A DNA stretch of 55,176 nucleotides, from the NCBI GenBank assembly GCA_030267965.1, contig BRYA01000496.1:2490-57665 (forward strand), given 5' to 3'. The translations under genes were made by a program, and so were the position numbers. Below are positions 31,038 to 46,000 of the stretch, in pieces; positions within the stretch are counted from its first letter, which is position 1, and each line of letters opens with the position of its first letter. The notes under the pieces are model-generated. The model had not been told where the DNA came from. It was given only the letters and a program-made list of their open reading frames with translations, and ran no database searches. Origin of the DNA: Triparma columacea (Eukaryota > Sar > Bolidophyceae > Parmales > Triparmaceae).

Positions 31038-34000
31038 ATGCCTCCCGTTAAAGCATCTAACCTGCCTTTTACGCTGAACATTATCGATAATGGCAACAAT
31101 ATATTGGATTTTGCGACGGAATTGGCAAGTGCAACAACTCCCCGCGCTGTGGCAAATGTTTGTGCCCGCCACACTCATGGGTGGCCCTTTGAGGTGAGAT
31201 GCGTGGGATGTTTTATGCTCATCTACCCCTACTTTACACTCATCCACCCGCCTAACCCCCCCCCCCAACCTCCCACACAGTCCCTGGCTGACCTCTCTGA
31301 CTGGTCTGCTGCCCTCGACAGCATGGATGCTGCTCTGGATTCTATAATCTCCTCCAATCCTTCGCTTCTATTGATTCCCAAGACTTCTACCGCCGCCTCT
31401 TCCACCCCCGTCTCCGCCACCCCTGCCCCTTCCGACCTTGGACCTGAGGACACTGTCGAGGCACTTTCTGCAATCCTGAGTTTTACTGCTGGCCTCCTCC
31501 GCCACTCCGTAAACAAGCACATTTACAATTCTATCCAGCACTTGATCCTTCTCCTCGCCTGCTCTGCCGACTCCGTGGCCTCCCTAGCCCTCGAGGCTTT
31601 GGCTATGCTTGCCTCCCCTCCCCTCCTCCACAGGCAGCAATTCCCGGAGAACCAGCAGGTAAGAATGGGCGAAAGGCAATTGAGCACAGCGGCAAGAGCA
31701 TTACGGGCGCGGGAAGTCCTCATTTGTAGCCACCACGACGCTGTGATTTGAACCCGTTAACGCAACACTAACGCAATCCCTTCCCACTACTCTCAGCACA
31801 ACACGGACCTTCACAATTCCGCTACTGCAGGGGAGAAGCTCATGGCTCTAGCCAGGGGCTGGGGTTCCCACACCTCCCACCTGGGCCTCAACTCTACCGT
31901 CAATACTCCCGACTCCCTCCAGCACACCCTCCCATCCGACGGTGGCAACCTGCAGTTCAACTTCTACCTGACCTCTGCGTCAACTTCCCAGTACAAGAAG
32001 GACTCCCTCGTCAAGATCAGCCTCAAGGCCGCCGAGATGTCCGGCCTATCGTCCGCCGAGGTCTTCAACCTATGCGTCAGCAAGTACAAAGTACCCTTAG
32101 ACAAGAGGTTCGCCCTTTTAGCGAGGGTCAGGCTCGCTAAGAGTTTCGTGTCTCAGGAGCAGAGGCAAGGTGAGAGTGGTGCACAAGAAGTGCAGTGTTT
32201 TAGCGATGAAGAAAAAAAATAAAAACTTACCAACCCTATTGGCTCCTCCCCACGATCACAGCCGCCGTGCGCACCCGTCTCCACTCCCTCCTCTCCGCGT
32301 TGTACGTCCACCCTTCCATGGATGTCCTCGCTGGTTACTTCCAAGCCCAGCCTGACCTTTGCCGTGAGATTGTGGATCTGATTCGTCCTCCCTCTCTCCC
32401 CTCGTCAACCACAAACTTGACGGCGACCCCTCACGGGATAAAGCTACTCGCCCTGGACATCCTGGTCGCCCTTGTGTCACCCCGCCCAGATGGTGGACAG
32501 GGGATACCATCGCTTGCGAGACATGTCAATGTCATGGGGGAGCTCGGAGTTGGGAAGGGTCAGGTGAGAATGTGTTGAAATACAACAGAACACAGACAAC
32601 GACAACACTAACACAACCTTCTCCCCCCCCCCCTTCCCCCCCGGTAGTACATGGGCCTCCTCCCGTCCCTCCTCAGGGACTGCGTGTCCACCCTCTCGAC
32701 GCCTCCCTCCCCCCTTCCCTCCTCGCTGCCCCTCAAAGACGAGGATCTCAGCCTAGGACTCGCCTTTGTATCCGCTACGGCATCCCCTTCCCCTGCGTCT
32801 ACCTCTGCAACTGCAACCTCAACCTCAACCTCAACCTCAACCGCAACTGCAACCGCAAACGCAAGCCTCTCCCTTCATGTACCCCAACTCCCCACCCCCC
32901 TCGAGCAGCTGGAGTTCATCGACGCGGTCTTCACGCTCATATCCGAGGTTGTAGCCATCCCCCAGACTGCCGCTGCTATGACAGACTGCGGCCTGGTGCC
33001 TGCCCTCCTCACGATCCTTGAGTCTTCTCCCGTGCTTCTCTCGTCGCCCGCCCTCAGAACCGGGCCATCCAACCCCATGCAGGGGACCCTTACGACGTAC
33101 ATTACTTCCCAGACGATCCAAATACTTGAGGCTGTTATTGTCAACCACAGCAATGCCATGACGGCCTTCAACGACCTTAAGGGCTCTGACCTTCTCGTGT
33201 CGCGCCTTCACTTTGTCATACTAAGAATCGAGGCAGCAGGCTCTACTAGCCCCCCACCCTCCTCATCTCGCCCGCTAAACGCACCCCTCCGCGTTCTCCT
33301 CTTCAGCATCATCAACATCTTGACCGTCCTTTATCACTCGCATGCATCGAATCAGAACTCGAACATGACGGTTGACGGCACTGCGACGCCTCTTATCAAG
33401 GTTATTGAGGACATTCTAAATCACGCCGTCGAGTACGGCGGCGTCCTTACTTCGCTGACGTGCTCGCTCCTCAGCGATATTGTGAACAGCGACCCCCGTT
33501 CTCTGCAGCACATTCACAGTTCGGGCCTTGCGGATTGCTTCTTTAATGTTCTCAGGGAAGGCAAGGTCACTCCGACCCCGGAGCTGATCATGGCCATCCC
33601 CAACGTCGTCAGTGCGCTATCTCTTACCGACGCAGGATCCAATCTCGTTCTCAAGGCGAACCCCTTCCCGGCCATGATCAAGGTCTTTTACACTCCCAAA
33701 TATGCCATGCCGAATTCTCGTGCACTCCAGGGCGACATGGCCGCTATCTTCGGGACAGGCCTGCATGAAATCATCCACCACGTTAAGAAGCTCCAGGAGC
33801 CTTGTCTCGACGCGCTGAACGAGGCCGTGGAGGAGGTCGTTAAGCTAGGTCGCGAGCTTTCTGAGATGGAAACGAACTCTCCCAACTCCCTCTTCCACTC
33901 AGAGCGCACTCTCTTCCTGCAATACGTTTCTCACATATCCCAGTTGATCGAGCAAGTAGTTTTGAACGAGGATAATGCCAAATATTACATCAAGAGTGGC

Positions 34001-37000
34001 GGCATCTCCTCCCTACTTTCCCTTTACGAGCACCTACTCCCCAATGGGCGAACTCTGCTGTCGCACATTTCCTGCCTGTCGAATATATCAATTGCCCACC
34101 TCTCTCATTTCGCAGCTGCCTCCCACCTCACCATGACTATCAAGGCGCTAGCGAAGGAGCAGTCTCCCGTCATTGCCAACATCGTAGGTTTTCTCACGGA
34201 ACGCTTCAAAAATCTCGCTGACATTTCCTTGGTCATGCGCAACACCAAATCCTCTAATAATAACAGCGCTTCCTCTACGCTCGACATTAACGCGGAGGGC
34301 ATCCTCGCCGACGTCCCTCGTGTTCCTCTCCACAACATCGACGCAGCCGACTTTGCCCCCAACTCTGGTTTAATGAATTACTCTCAATATATCCGTAGCG
34401 TGGCCGTCGTTGAGTGGCTATCCTCCGTACTTGCCTCGGTGATACGTACCGCTTCACTAAAGTCAGAAAATAGCAACAGGTGGAGGCAGGAGGCGTGGTG
34501 GAACGATGTTACAAGTGACAATTTCAATGTCGTCTTCAAGAAGCTTTCGGCCCTTCACAGGTCAACCCAGCTAGAGACCTGCAGGGTGAGGACTGAGGAC
34601 AACTACGCCACCCGGGAGGAGGAGAGGACGAAGAATGTTGAGGAAGTTGGGACTAAGCACCACCCGAGAATTTATGTTCTCAGGATCGTCAACCCGGACG
34701 GAGCCGTTATTAGGGATGGAATCGAGATCGACTTTTGCAATAACGTCGGCTCGTATGACATGGGCTCAATTGTTGTTGCCAACGACCGGTGCATTAACGC
34801 CAGTGGCGTCATGCGCTATCGCGGGCCCAGGGGTTGGGTGAGCGAGTGCACGAGGGGCCAGGGGAGGGAGCCAATTTGCGAGGTCGTCGGCGTCCACAGT
34901 TCCCTTGACGATCTCCCACAGAACCTGAGGATCCAATACGAGTCCATTTCTAAGACGAAGACGAGGAAGGGGACCGAGTGCGGCATCTCCGACCTTGCCA
35001 CCGTCGGAGCTCATGTCCTTTCCCGGCTTCAGACCAACTTCAAGACTTTGTTGACGACCCTCTCTAAGTCCATCATGGGAGGCTTGACCGGACGCTCATC
35101 TCAACTTAGCCTAATGTACGAGGACTTCGTGGGCAAGGTTATCCTCAACGTGGCCTCGGCCATAGAGAAAAGCCTCGGGGCCGGCATGGAGCAGGTCAGG
35201 GGGCGATACATGGAGAGTGAAGACCTCTCCTATTTGGACAAAAATATGATGGAGGAGGAGGGCTACTGGAAATGGAACGGCGGAGGAGGAGGTTTCGGAG
35301 ACGGAATCACCGGGGGCACTCTTAGGAGAGGGAGGAGCGACAGCGTCTGCACTGGCCTGGGTGGCAGGCTGAGCATGGGCGGCAGTGCCATGTACTTGGG
35401 AAGCGTCTTGGAGATCATTATGGCCTGCATTTTTGACGAGAAGAAAAGCAGAAGGTAAGGATTAGCCAGCAGAAGTGAACGACAATCAATTAAATGCACT
35501 AACGCAACACATTCGTCTCTATCGCTTCGCCCGTTGCAGCATCAACATGCTCCTTCTCGGGAGGCTAACGATGGCCAGAGTCCAGGAGGAGACGGTTGAC
35601 GGCGCCCTCCAGTACTCCACGGATGTCAATTTACGAGACTGCCTAAAATTTTGCCTCGCGTACGGAGTGAACGACATGTGCTTCTGGGCTGAAAATGAAA
35701 GGAAGGTGAGAGATGTAGCGAGGAAATATATGGCACTTATACAAGACTCACCTTTCCCCTTACACCGCCATATCGCAGGTTTTCGAAGAAACCATTGAGG
35801 GATTGGGCGCCCTCGACGCGAAGAATCCCCCCATGGTCTTGGCCACCGGGGAATCCAAGTTCAAGAGGGTTGGGAGGTCGGTGTTGTCTTCCTTCATCCC
35901 CGCCCTGAATCTGCTTAAGCGACTTTTTGACAGGCCCAAATTGGCCGCGTGCAGCATGTATGCGACGCTGTCACGGTGGGAAAATGACCCGGACTCCAAG
36001 ATGGGCTCAACCATTCTCGAAAATATCTTCTCCTTCTCTAAGAACAAGAGCAACAAGACATGGAAATTGGAGTCGTGGCTGTGCGACCTCCATCTGAACC
36101 TCGCGCAGCAGACCGTTTCAACAATTATCTTCGACCCGCGGATATGTGGCGTGCCCCCTCACGTTCTGACCGTTGTTTTGGCTGTGGCTAGCGAGTGTGT
36201 GGACTGCATCGTTCTCTCACTTAAGGCTTCCCTGGTTGACCCCTCGGAAAAGGAGAAAGCAGGCCAGAGCTTAGACGGCGGAGCGGGGGCAGGTCTGAAT
36301 CCATTCTCCGCCTTCGGAGCCGGTTTGGGGGGGAGCGGCGCCGACGCCATTCAAGAGCTCTTCGGGAGAGCAATTCGAGGGAGTTCCTCGTCCGACCAAG
36401 CCTCGCTTGGCGCCTTAATGCAGAGGACTGAGGCCCTCGTGGGCGCCATGGCTGGTAACGCCAGGAGAGGGCCGCCCGGGAGAGGCCAGGGGTCAAGGGA
36501 GCAGTCCGAGTCTTTCGTTCCTGATGAAGCTATCATCACTCAACTAACCGAAATGGGTTTTGATAGGGAGCACGTCCTGGAAGCACTAGAGGAGACAGAG
36601 CAAAATGTTGCCGAGCTCGCTATCGACTACGTCATGACACACCCAGCTCCCAGCCCGGCGGTAATAGCCGAAAGGGTCGCGCAGAGGGAGGCAAGGAGGG
36701 CAGAAAGGGAGAGCGCACGCTTGGCTGCCGAGGCGTCTGGTGCTGGAGACGATATCCCAGCGGCAGCCGCAGCTGTCCAGTCTGCTGCTGCCACGTCCAC
36801 CATGTCCACCACGTCCACCACGTCCACCACTTCCGCCGCTGCCCCTTCGACCGAGTCCGCACAAGACACTGCCCCCCCTGGGATAGAGGACGACGCAGAG
36901 GGAATGAAATTAGACATTTCCGATGTTAAGGAGGAGCCGGCAGCTCCCTCAACGACATCCTCAAAGGCAGCGTCCTCCAATAGCGCCGTGAAGGATTCTT

Positions 37001-40000
37001 CCACGAAAATATTCTTAAACTTCATCTCGAACTTCGACGAGAATATTGTGGAAACTTGCTTGAAATTGGTTGAGAGCGGCTCGTATGGCGTCACCAAGGG
37101 AAATGCTACTCCGTTTGAGTGCCACAATAAGATTGATGACGGCTTTGGGACTGGGGACGGAGCTGCCGAGGCAATAACCACGGTCATTTGCAATTTTATC
37201 ACCGAGTACGGCGGTAAAGTCAAGGAGAGGAAAGTCAAGCTGGGGGCTAAGGGCAAAGAGGTGGCCGCTTCCTTGGACCGCGACGGGGACCAGGTTTCAG
37301 CCTTTGTAAAGGGCCTGATCGAAAGGGTCGGCGGGCTAGCCCTTCTGCTTCAAGCGAAGGGCAAGAGGGTAAGGGGGGCTGTCGAAGGAACTTTATTGAA
37401 GGGCGACGCGGCGAAGCTCGCCGGGCTTTCCCATGCCCTTGTAATCATGTTAAGGTCCTTCCCGGAGAAGAGAATCTTGGTCCTGAAGGCTGACTTGGTG
37501 GGTCGCTGTTTGAGTTGCATCAGTAGGTTTAGGAGCGGGAAGATTGAATGTGGAGGTGTCAACGGAGGCGGGGTCGGCGGGTGGCCTGTGTGGTACACGC
37601 CCTTTATTTTGCTTCTCGATGTAATGTCAACGCCTGTCATAGGCGCATTTGACGAAGAGAAGGCGAGTTCCATCAAGATCGACGAGCAGCAGGGGCAGGG
37701 TGGCGAATTCGAGAGGATCTTGAAGGAGGTCAAGAAAAAGAAGGCCGAGATCGAGGCCGCAAGCAAGAAGATTGGGGCCTTCATGACGCGAGAGGGTGGC
37801 GGGCAGGCAGAGGGAGAGGGAATGACACCACCGCTCTACCACCCCTTAGTTCCCCAGAGGGAGGGTGAGCACGCCATGGTCGAGTGCATGAATTTGCTTG
37901 CGCTGAGGCCCGAAAAGAACAAATTACCACCCCCCAGCGGACTTGTGCACGCCATCCTGGCGCTCCTTTCGAGGCTGCTTAGGTCGCACAAGCTTGCGAC
38001 CAAGTTTTTAAAGAAAGGAGGGTGCGAACTGCTGCTGAAACTGCCGGCGACATGCAAGTTTGAGGGGAGGGTGAATCTCGTGGGGAGCATCTTCAGGCAT
38101 ATCCTTAAGGACCCCGCGACCTTGCAGACGAGCATGGAAACGGAGATAAGGACCATTGTAGCGAGGATGGGGAAGGTTCCCAGGAGGGGCAAGGTCGGAG
38201 GGGGTAAAGTCTTGGCTACCAAGGCCTTTGTCACGCAGTGCTCCCCTCTTTTCAGGAGAGACCCCATTTGCTTCATGAAGGCTGTTGCGTGTAGCGTGGA
38301 CGTCCTAACGGGAAAAAACTACTTGAAAAGTATCGGCGAGAAGAGCACTTCCATTGTCAGGCTCAAGAGCATGGAGAATAGGTCATCGGTGGGCAAGAAG
38401 ATTGAAAAACTCTTCGCAAGCACGAGCGGTGGGGGGTCCAAGGTCTCCAGCACCAGTCCAGTTGGAGGAAAGGGCTCAGGAATAAACATCGAGACAGCAG
38501 GGAGGTCGACGACGGCGGCTTCTACGACAACGACAACATCAAAAGTGTCAGCTGCGAAGGCCAAAGCCGCATCGCCAACAGCGCCCCTCACGATTTCGTC
38601 ATCATCGGCGGGAAGTACTACTGCGACTAACCACAATCCAAGGAAAAGGACCAGAAACTCAACATCCTCTGATCAGCCTGCGTCAAAGTCGCGCGGGGGA
38701 AAGAGCCCGAAGAAGAAGGCAACCAGCCCAAAGAGATCGAGGAAGGGCGAAAACCAGGAGACAAATCATGCCGGAAGCAGCAACAAGGTTGTTCTGAACG
38801 GATCTGCAGCCAATCACATTACAAGCCTTCTCCTCTGCAAACTGATCAAGGACGAGGACGAGAGGGAGTCCTCCGACGGCAAGTTTTTCTTCGACGTCTG
38901 CGACCTCCTTCACGTTCTTGCCGACCTTGTTCTCGCCTTGCCCAGCACTGCAGCGGCCATCCACAGGTACAAGGCCACCGCCGGATCTCCTGTGTATGGA
39001 CTTCAGCACGCCCTCAAGGGCGCCGACTCTCCCCCGTGCACTGCCATCAGCTGGCTCCTCCACAAGATGCTCGCGCAGAAAAGAGCCTACGAGGGAGATG
39101 ACATTGACCTAACGGTGGAAGGGGAGGTAAAGAAGATGAAGAAGGATGCCAAGGAGAGGGTAAAGAAGAGCCAGAATACGGCTAGGCTCATCATTGCCCT
39201 TTGCGCTCGACCTGGGGAGGGTAGGAGGAGAGTGATCCACGAGCTTTGCTGCTGCTTCAGGAAGAGGGAGGGTGGAGTTGAGGGCGGGGAGCAGGCGGAG
39301 AGGGAACTCTGGGCCTTAACAAGCTGGGGAGAGCTCGTTCTCGGCCTCATGAGTCCCAGGAGCGGCAGCGGCCTGGCAAAGGAGAGCGACTACAGCAGCA
39401 GCACTCTCGCCTACGAAGTCGTGAAGCTCATGGGGGAGGTTGGTTTGGTGGGCTGCCTGATGGACGCCCTCGGTGAACTGGAGTTGCACCATCCTCTCGC
39501 CCCGACTGCGGCGGCAAGTTTGGTGAGATGCCTCGAAATATTCAGCAGGAACAGCGTGAATGAGACCTTGCTTAAGATGAAGAAGCCTGCGGAGTCTGAG
39601 GTGGGGGGGAAGAAAGTGGCCAATGGGGAGGAGGATCGCGCAGCAACCGAAAGGAGCACATCCGCGTCTACCCAGGCAACCCAGGTTGCGTCGGCTAACC
39701 TAGCCCCTGCTGCTGCTATGACTGACGGGAATGCCGATACTGCGGCCGCTGCCTTGTCCGAACCTCCGGGTCTTGAAAGGAGACAGAGCCTGGGCGGTCC
39801 AAGTACCAGGGCAGAGGGGGACTTCGCCGAGGATGGCATGCTGGAAGATGGGTTTGACGCGCAGACCGCAAGGAGGGTCGAAGAGAGGGAAGTTTTGGCC
39901 GATTTTGTGGAAGAAATAATGGAACTTGAGGGAGAAGACGGGATGGAAGATGGAATGATGGAAGTCGAGGTCGAAGAGGTCACTCTTGGAGGCCCCGGCG

Positions 40001-43000
40001 ATGGCGATGGTGACGACGACGGCGATGACGAGGAGGGGGACGACGACGATGACGACGAGGAGGACGACGACGACGACGATGATGAGGACGGCATGCAGAT
40101 CCTTGGCGTTCATGAGCACGAGGACGAAGACATGGACGGGAGCAGTGACAGCGGCGAGGAAATGAGCATGCTGGACGCCATGAGCAGTAGTGATAGCATG
40201 GGCAGCAGCAGCGAAGGCTCGGAAGGAAGGAGCGATGAAAGTAGCATCGAAGACGATGGGGAGGGCAACAGCAGTGACGACAGTGATGGGGACATAAGCG
40301 ACGACGATGATGGTGACATCGTCGACGGCATGAGTAGCGACGATGACAATGCTAACATTTATTTTGGAGAGATTGACGAGGAGGACGAGGAAGGGATGAT
40401 GATGGAGGAGGAGGAGGAGGAGGAGGAGGGATCGTTTCATGAGGGGGATCACGACCCCGTCCATGAGGACGACGAATTATTCTATGATGAAGATGCCACA
40501 CTGGAGGAAGACGGGGGATTGACATTAGAGGGAGGGGGGGGCGGATGGATGAGAGTTGAGGGGGGGGGCGAGGCGAGGCTTGGAGGTGGGAGTCTGCTTG
40601 ACGACCCTTCCTTGGGCATGGGAGGGGCTGAGCAGATGATAAGCAGAATTTTGCATGGTGACGGCATCGGGGGGGACATGAACTCGTTGAGGATCTCCAT
40701 AATGGATGGCGCCATGGGGGAAAGAAGTGCCATGGTCAGGGGTGTCGGTGGCGGTGGAAGCTCCAGCAGGGACCCAGACAGCGTGGCGACCCCCGGGGAA
40801 GGCTTGCCCAGCGTGACTCAGAACGCCCCAAGCAACAACCAGGGGGGTAGCACCGGGGGCGGAAGCAGTGGCGGAGGCTTCCAGCGGTGGAACGATATGT
40901 CAGCCATGGACGTTGCTTTCGGAGCAAGCAGCCACGCGGCAGGGGCCGGGAGAGGGGTGGAGGGCATCGTTGGATACAACGACAGCGAAATGCTCGAGCG
41001 CCTCGGCTTGTTCGTCGAGAATGGGGAGGAGAGGCCGCCGTCTGGTGGGAGGCTTCTTAGGAGGGGTCAGAGCTTCAACGTGATGAGGGACGACCCGATG
41101 GCGAGGGAAGGGGGCGCAGGTGGCATTGGCGTCGTCGGCAACGTCAACGGTGACACGAGCCTGTTCCCGAATGGCGTCGCCATGGGGGCCCACATGATAG
41201 GCGCGACTCCCGTCCACCCCTTGCTCGCTGGGATCAGTCTGCCACCTGTCAACAGCAGTGGCTTCTTTTTCCAGCCCCACGGGCTCGCTAGCGGTAGGGC
41301 TGGCTCGAGCTCGGCTTCCGTGAGCGAATCCCGTTCGAGGGCCTTTGGCAGCTCAGGTGGGATGGGCCCTGGGACTGTGCTTAGGCTGCTGACAGGACCC
41401 GACGGTCTTCCGTATTTGGATGGGAGGGCTACGGGGGGTAGCAGCGGCGGTGGAATGGGGAGTTTTGGTGGCGTCAGCAGTTGGTGGGGCGGGGAGGAGG
41501 GACCCTCCGGCGGGGGGGGCGACGGAGGAGAGGCGGCGGTCGAGCAGGTTCTCGTTGGCAGTCTAGGCGTAGAGGGAGTGGAGGAAAGGAGGGGCGAGGA
41601 GTTACCCAGCGTTGCAGAGGACGTGGCATTGGAGGCTGCAGAGGAGGGGGGGGGGGCAGCCATGATGGTTGATACAGGGGCAGGGGAAGAAGCTTCAGCG
41701 TCGGAAGCACCCACGGAGGCGTCTGCGCTGGCAACAGAGATGACAGCAATGGACGAGGGGGGGGGAGAAAGTGCAAATTCAGAGGCACCTGTTGCAGCTG
41801 TAGCTGGAGTGGGCCCGGAAGCAGCTGAGACCGCTGAGACAGTAGGAGAGACGACAGGATCATTGGGTTTGTCGCCCGAAGCAGCAAGATTAATAGCCGG
41901 GCCGTGGGGTTCTGGGCCGTTGGGTTCTGCAGAAGCGATGGTGGTCCTACCTCCTGCTCCAGCAGCAGCAGCAACAACAGAATCGCTGCCACCAGCATCA
42001 CCACCCTTACCGCCAACAACCGAAACAGCTCAAGCCCCGACGGGAGGAGCCGCAGCAGCAGCATTAGAAGGAGCCGCAGTAGTAGCAGCAGAACGAGCCT
42101 CAGCAACAGCAGCAGAAGGAGCCGCAGCAACAGCAGCAGCCGCAGCAGCAGAAGGAGCCGCAGCAATAGCAGCAGAAGGAGCCGCAGCAGTAGTAGCAGA
42201 AGTTGCCGCAGCAGCTGCATTAGATGAAGGCGCAGCACCCACACTAGCACCAGCTGACAGCGGTCTCACGTGCCCCCCAGGAATGGACGTGGAAGTATTC
42301 AACTCTCTTCCCGATTTTATGCAACAGGAGGTTATCGAGCAGTATGGCGGGTCTGCTCCTACTTCCGACTCGGTGGCTGAAGAACTCGATGCTGCCTCTG
42401 GCCTTGACCCGGAGGCCCTTGCCGCACTTCCTGCTGACATGAGGAGGGAGATCATCGCTCAGGAGCAGGAGGAGAGGAGGAGGAGATCGGCTAGCACCAG
42501 CGAGCCTCCAGCGGACCCCAGCAGAGCGGAAGAGATGGACAACGCGAGCTTTCTAGCCTCGCTTTCCGCCGATCTACGAGAGGAGGTTCTCCTGACTGCA
42601 GATGAGAGCTTCCTGGCGTCGATGCCCTCAAGTATTGTGGCAGAGGCCAACCTGTTGAGGGAGAGGGCGTCGGCCAGCTACAGGCAACAAGAGGAGGAAG
42701 CTGCAGCTGCAGCTCAAGCAGTCGCCCAGGCTGAAGCACCGGCAGCGACAGCCCAGCAAGGGGGGGGAGCAAGGAGTGGCGCGAGCAGGCAACAAATCAC
42801 ATCTAGGAGGGCAGCGAGCGGCCTCTCCTCCCACAGAGAGTTCAAGGAGGAAATGAAGAAGAAGGGGCTCATGAAGATCGAGAAGTCCAGAGACGCCTTC
42901 TACAGGTACTACGCGCTGAGCGAGAGGATAAAAGAAAAAAAGGACTTCGTCGATGGCAGGGACCTCAAGAATATGCTCAACCTCATGTTCCTCTTGGCCC

Positions 43001-46000
43001 CCCTTAGGCCTCAGCGTCTTCTTCAAAAGTTTGTCTACAATCTGTGCGCCAAGGAAACTGTCAGGAACGAGATTCTGAACCTCCTATGCGACATTCTTCT
43101 CAACAAAAGGGAAGCTGTGAGGAAGAGGCTGAAGAAGTTTGGCTTTGACGGCGCTTCTCCTTCCGCTGGTGGGGACTCAATGGTCGTCGATGGCGAGGCG
43201 GACTTTCCTCCTCCAATTCTTATTGGGGTCCCCCCTGACGTTGCGCTGGACGGCAACTGGATGACCATGTGGAATATGACGCGAAGGGCTAGGACGGGGA
43301 CCGCAGCCGCTGCCATTGCCGCCAATCTTCCCTCAAGCGCCTTGGGGATGGGCGATGGTTGTCTTCCAAACATTGTGGGTCGGAGGATGATAGACACGCT
43401 GAACTATTTGAGCAAGACTTCATTGACAGTCCAGAGGTCCATGCTTATGCCGGGGGAGGGAGGGAGTCATCTGGAGTCCGTCATGGACTTGCTGAAGGAC
43501 GACGTTTGGAGATGTAGTTCAGGGAACTTAGAGAGTCTCCTTCAATGCCTTGAGTGCATTGTTCAGCCCCTAACAGCTCTTGTCGTCGTTGAGGAGGAGA
43601 CGGAAAAGAAGGGTGGCGCCAATATCTCTGGGATGGCTGAAGACGTTGCAGGAGTGGCCGTCATCACTACCACGACCACGACCTCTACGACCACAACTTC
43701 TACGACCACGAGCTCCACGACCGTGAGTTCCACGAGTAGCACGGGAACTACGGCCGCCGCTGCCACCGTAGGATCAGCCTCCAACGCGAGCTTGAGCTCC
43801 TCCTTCACCAACTCGCCAAACACAGGAACTGCCGAGAACCCAGAGTACCTGACGAAGACCTCAAAGTACGTCAGCACTCCTCGAACTGTTGTCGAAGCGA
43901 GACGCCTTCGTCTTCTCTGCGCAGTCTTGAGGGAGGAGGTCTGCAAGGATGATTCTTTCAACAAGGTCTTGAGCATCATGTCAGCATTGAGCAAGGTCAA
44001 GGCAAATAGGATCACCCTCGTCGAGGAGCTCGGGACGGTCGCCCAGAGTCTTTCCAGTGACGCGACCGCGGACCTCGCAACTCTCAACTCTACGCTCGTC
44101 AAGGCCTTGGAGGAGGCCGCGAGGGAGGAGGAAAGGAACAAGGACTCAGCAGTTGAGGTGAAGACCAAGAGCAAGGTCCCATCATCAGCACTGAGCCTAC
44201 CCTCGACCTCCGCCGAGCTGAGACTTCTAAGAGTCCTCAAGAGCGTTGTATCTTTGGACAAGTCGCTCCTGTCGACCCTGAAGCTAGACGCTCTTTGGAC
44301 TGAGCTGAGCACGAGCTTAAAACACATCAGCAAACTCGAGGGTTTAGCGGGGGCCGAGGACGCCGAGGATGGAGAGCAAGGGGAGGAGGCTGCGACAGAG
44401 GGAGGTACCGCGGGATTAGGGGGCGGACAGGTGAACGTCGGGACCAACACGAGCGGAGGAAGTGGGATGGACGTCTCTGGCGAGGTTCAGGCTGCGAAGC
44501 TCAGCGAGAGTAGCTCTCTTTCGGCCCTCCTGCAGCGCTTCCTGCCCTCAGTAGAGAGTTTCTTCCTGATTATGACGACAGAAAGGGGGACCTACGATAT
44601 GACTGATGTGGCAGGTGGCGAAAAAAGGGCGGCGACCCCGATCAAGCTCACGAGGGTTGACAGCGTCACTGGCGATGCTGTCATGGACCATCAGAGCGAG
44701 GCCCTGAAGAAGCTCATCGGCGGCGGGAAGGAATTGATGGACTTCGTCAAGTCTAACAGGGCCCTCCTCAATGCTCTGGTGAGATCGACCCCGAGCCTCC
44801 TGGAGAAGAGCCTCAAAGCTCTTGTCGAGGTCGTGCCCTGCCGCGCCTACCTCGACTTCGATGTGAAAAGGAAGTACTTCACGACGCTACTGAAGAGGAA
44901 GAGAACGAGCGCGAGCAGGAGACACGGGAGCGTCAGGCTCAACGTCAGGAGGGACCACATCTTTGAGGACAGCTACCACCAGCTTAGGCTTAGAAGCGGG
45001 GAGGAGATGCGCGGGAGGCTCAACGTCAACTTTCACGGAGAGGAAGGTGTCGATGCGGGGGGGGTCAGCAGGGAGTTCTACGGGGTTCTTGCTAAGGAAA
45101 TGTTCAATGCTAACTACGCCCTTTTTGTCGCTGCCAGTGACGGTTGCACCTTCAGCCCCAACGTCAACTCCTACATCAACGGCGATCACCTGTCTTACTT
45201 TAAGTTCGTCGGGAGGATTGTCGGCAAGGCCGTGGCGGATGGCTACCTGCTCGACGCTCACTTCACGAGGAGTTTCTACAAGCACATGCTTGGAGAGCCC
45301 GTCGACCACCACGACATGGAGGCGGTTGATCCCGATTATTACAAGAACTTGAAGAGCATCCTGAATTACAACTTGGAGGACCTGGGCCTCGACTTGACAT
45401 TCTCTGTTGAAGAGGATAGTTTTGGCAGGATGACAACGAGGGATCTAAAGCCCGGGGGGAGGAGTCTAGCGGTAACGGACGAGAACAAGAGGGAGTACGT
45501 GAGGTTGGTGTGCGAACACAGGCTTACGAATTCCATCAAGGTTCAGATCAACGCGTTCTTGGGAGGCCTGCACGAGCTTGTGCCGAGGGATTTATTGTCG
45601 CTCTTCAACGCGAGGGAGCTGGAGCTCTTAATCAGTGGGATGCCCGAGATCGACATAGATGACTTGAGGGCTAATACGGAGTACCATGGGGGGTATAAGG
45701 CCACTGACAGGGTGGTGGGGTACTTCTGGAACGTGGTGGGCCAGATGACCAAGGGGGAGAAGGCCGCATTTGTCCAGTTCTTTAGCGGCAGCGCCAAGGT
45801 TCCTCTAGAGGGCTTCGCGGCGTTGCAGGGAATGAGGGGAATCCAGAAGTTCTCCCTCAACAAGGCCTTCAACACGAATGCATTGCCCGCCGCGCACACA
45901 TGCTTCAACTCCATTGATTTGCCAGAATACGAGAGTGAGGAGAAGATGAAGGAGAAGTTGATGCTTGCAATTAGAGAGGGGAGCGAGGGGTTCGGATTTG

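Noticed and set aside
39411..40464. Ser- and Val-rich minus-strand frames opposite the acidic tract
   Set aside because: They are the mirror of GAC/GAG repeats inside the HECT ligase exon.
41474..42250. 258-residue Leu-rich open frame on the minus strand
   Set aside because: It is the reverse reading of GCAGCAG-type Ala codons in the HECT ligase and has no independent coding signal.
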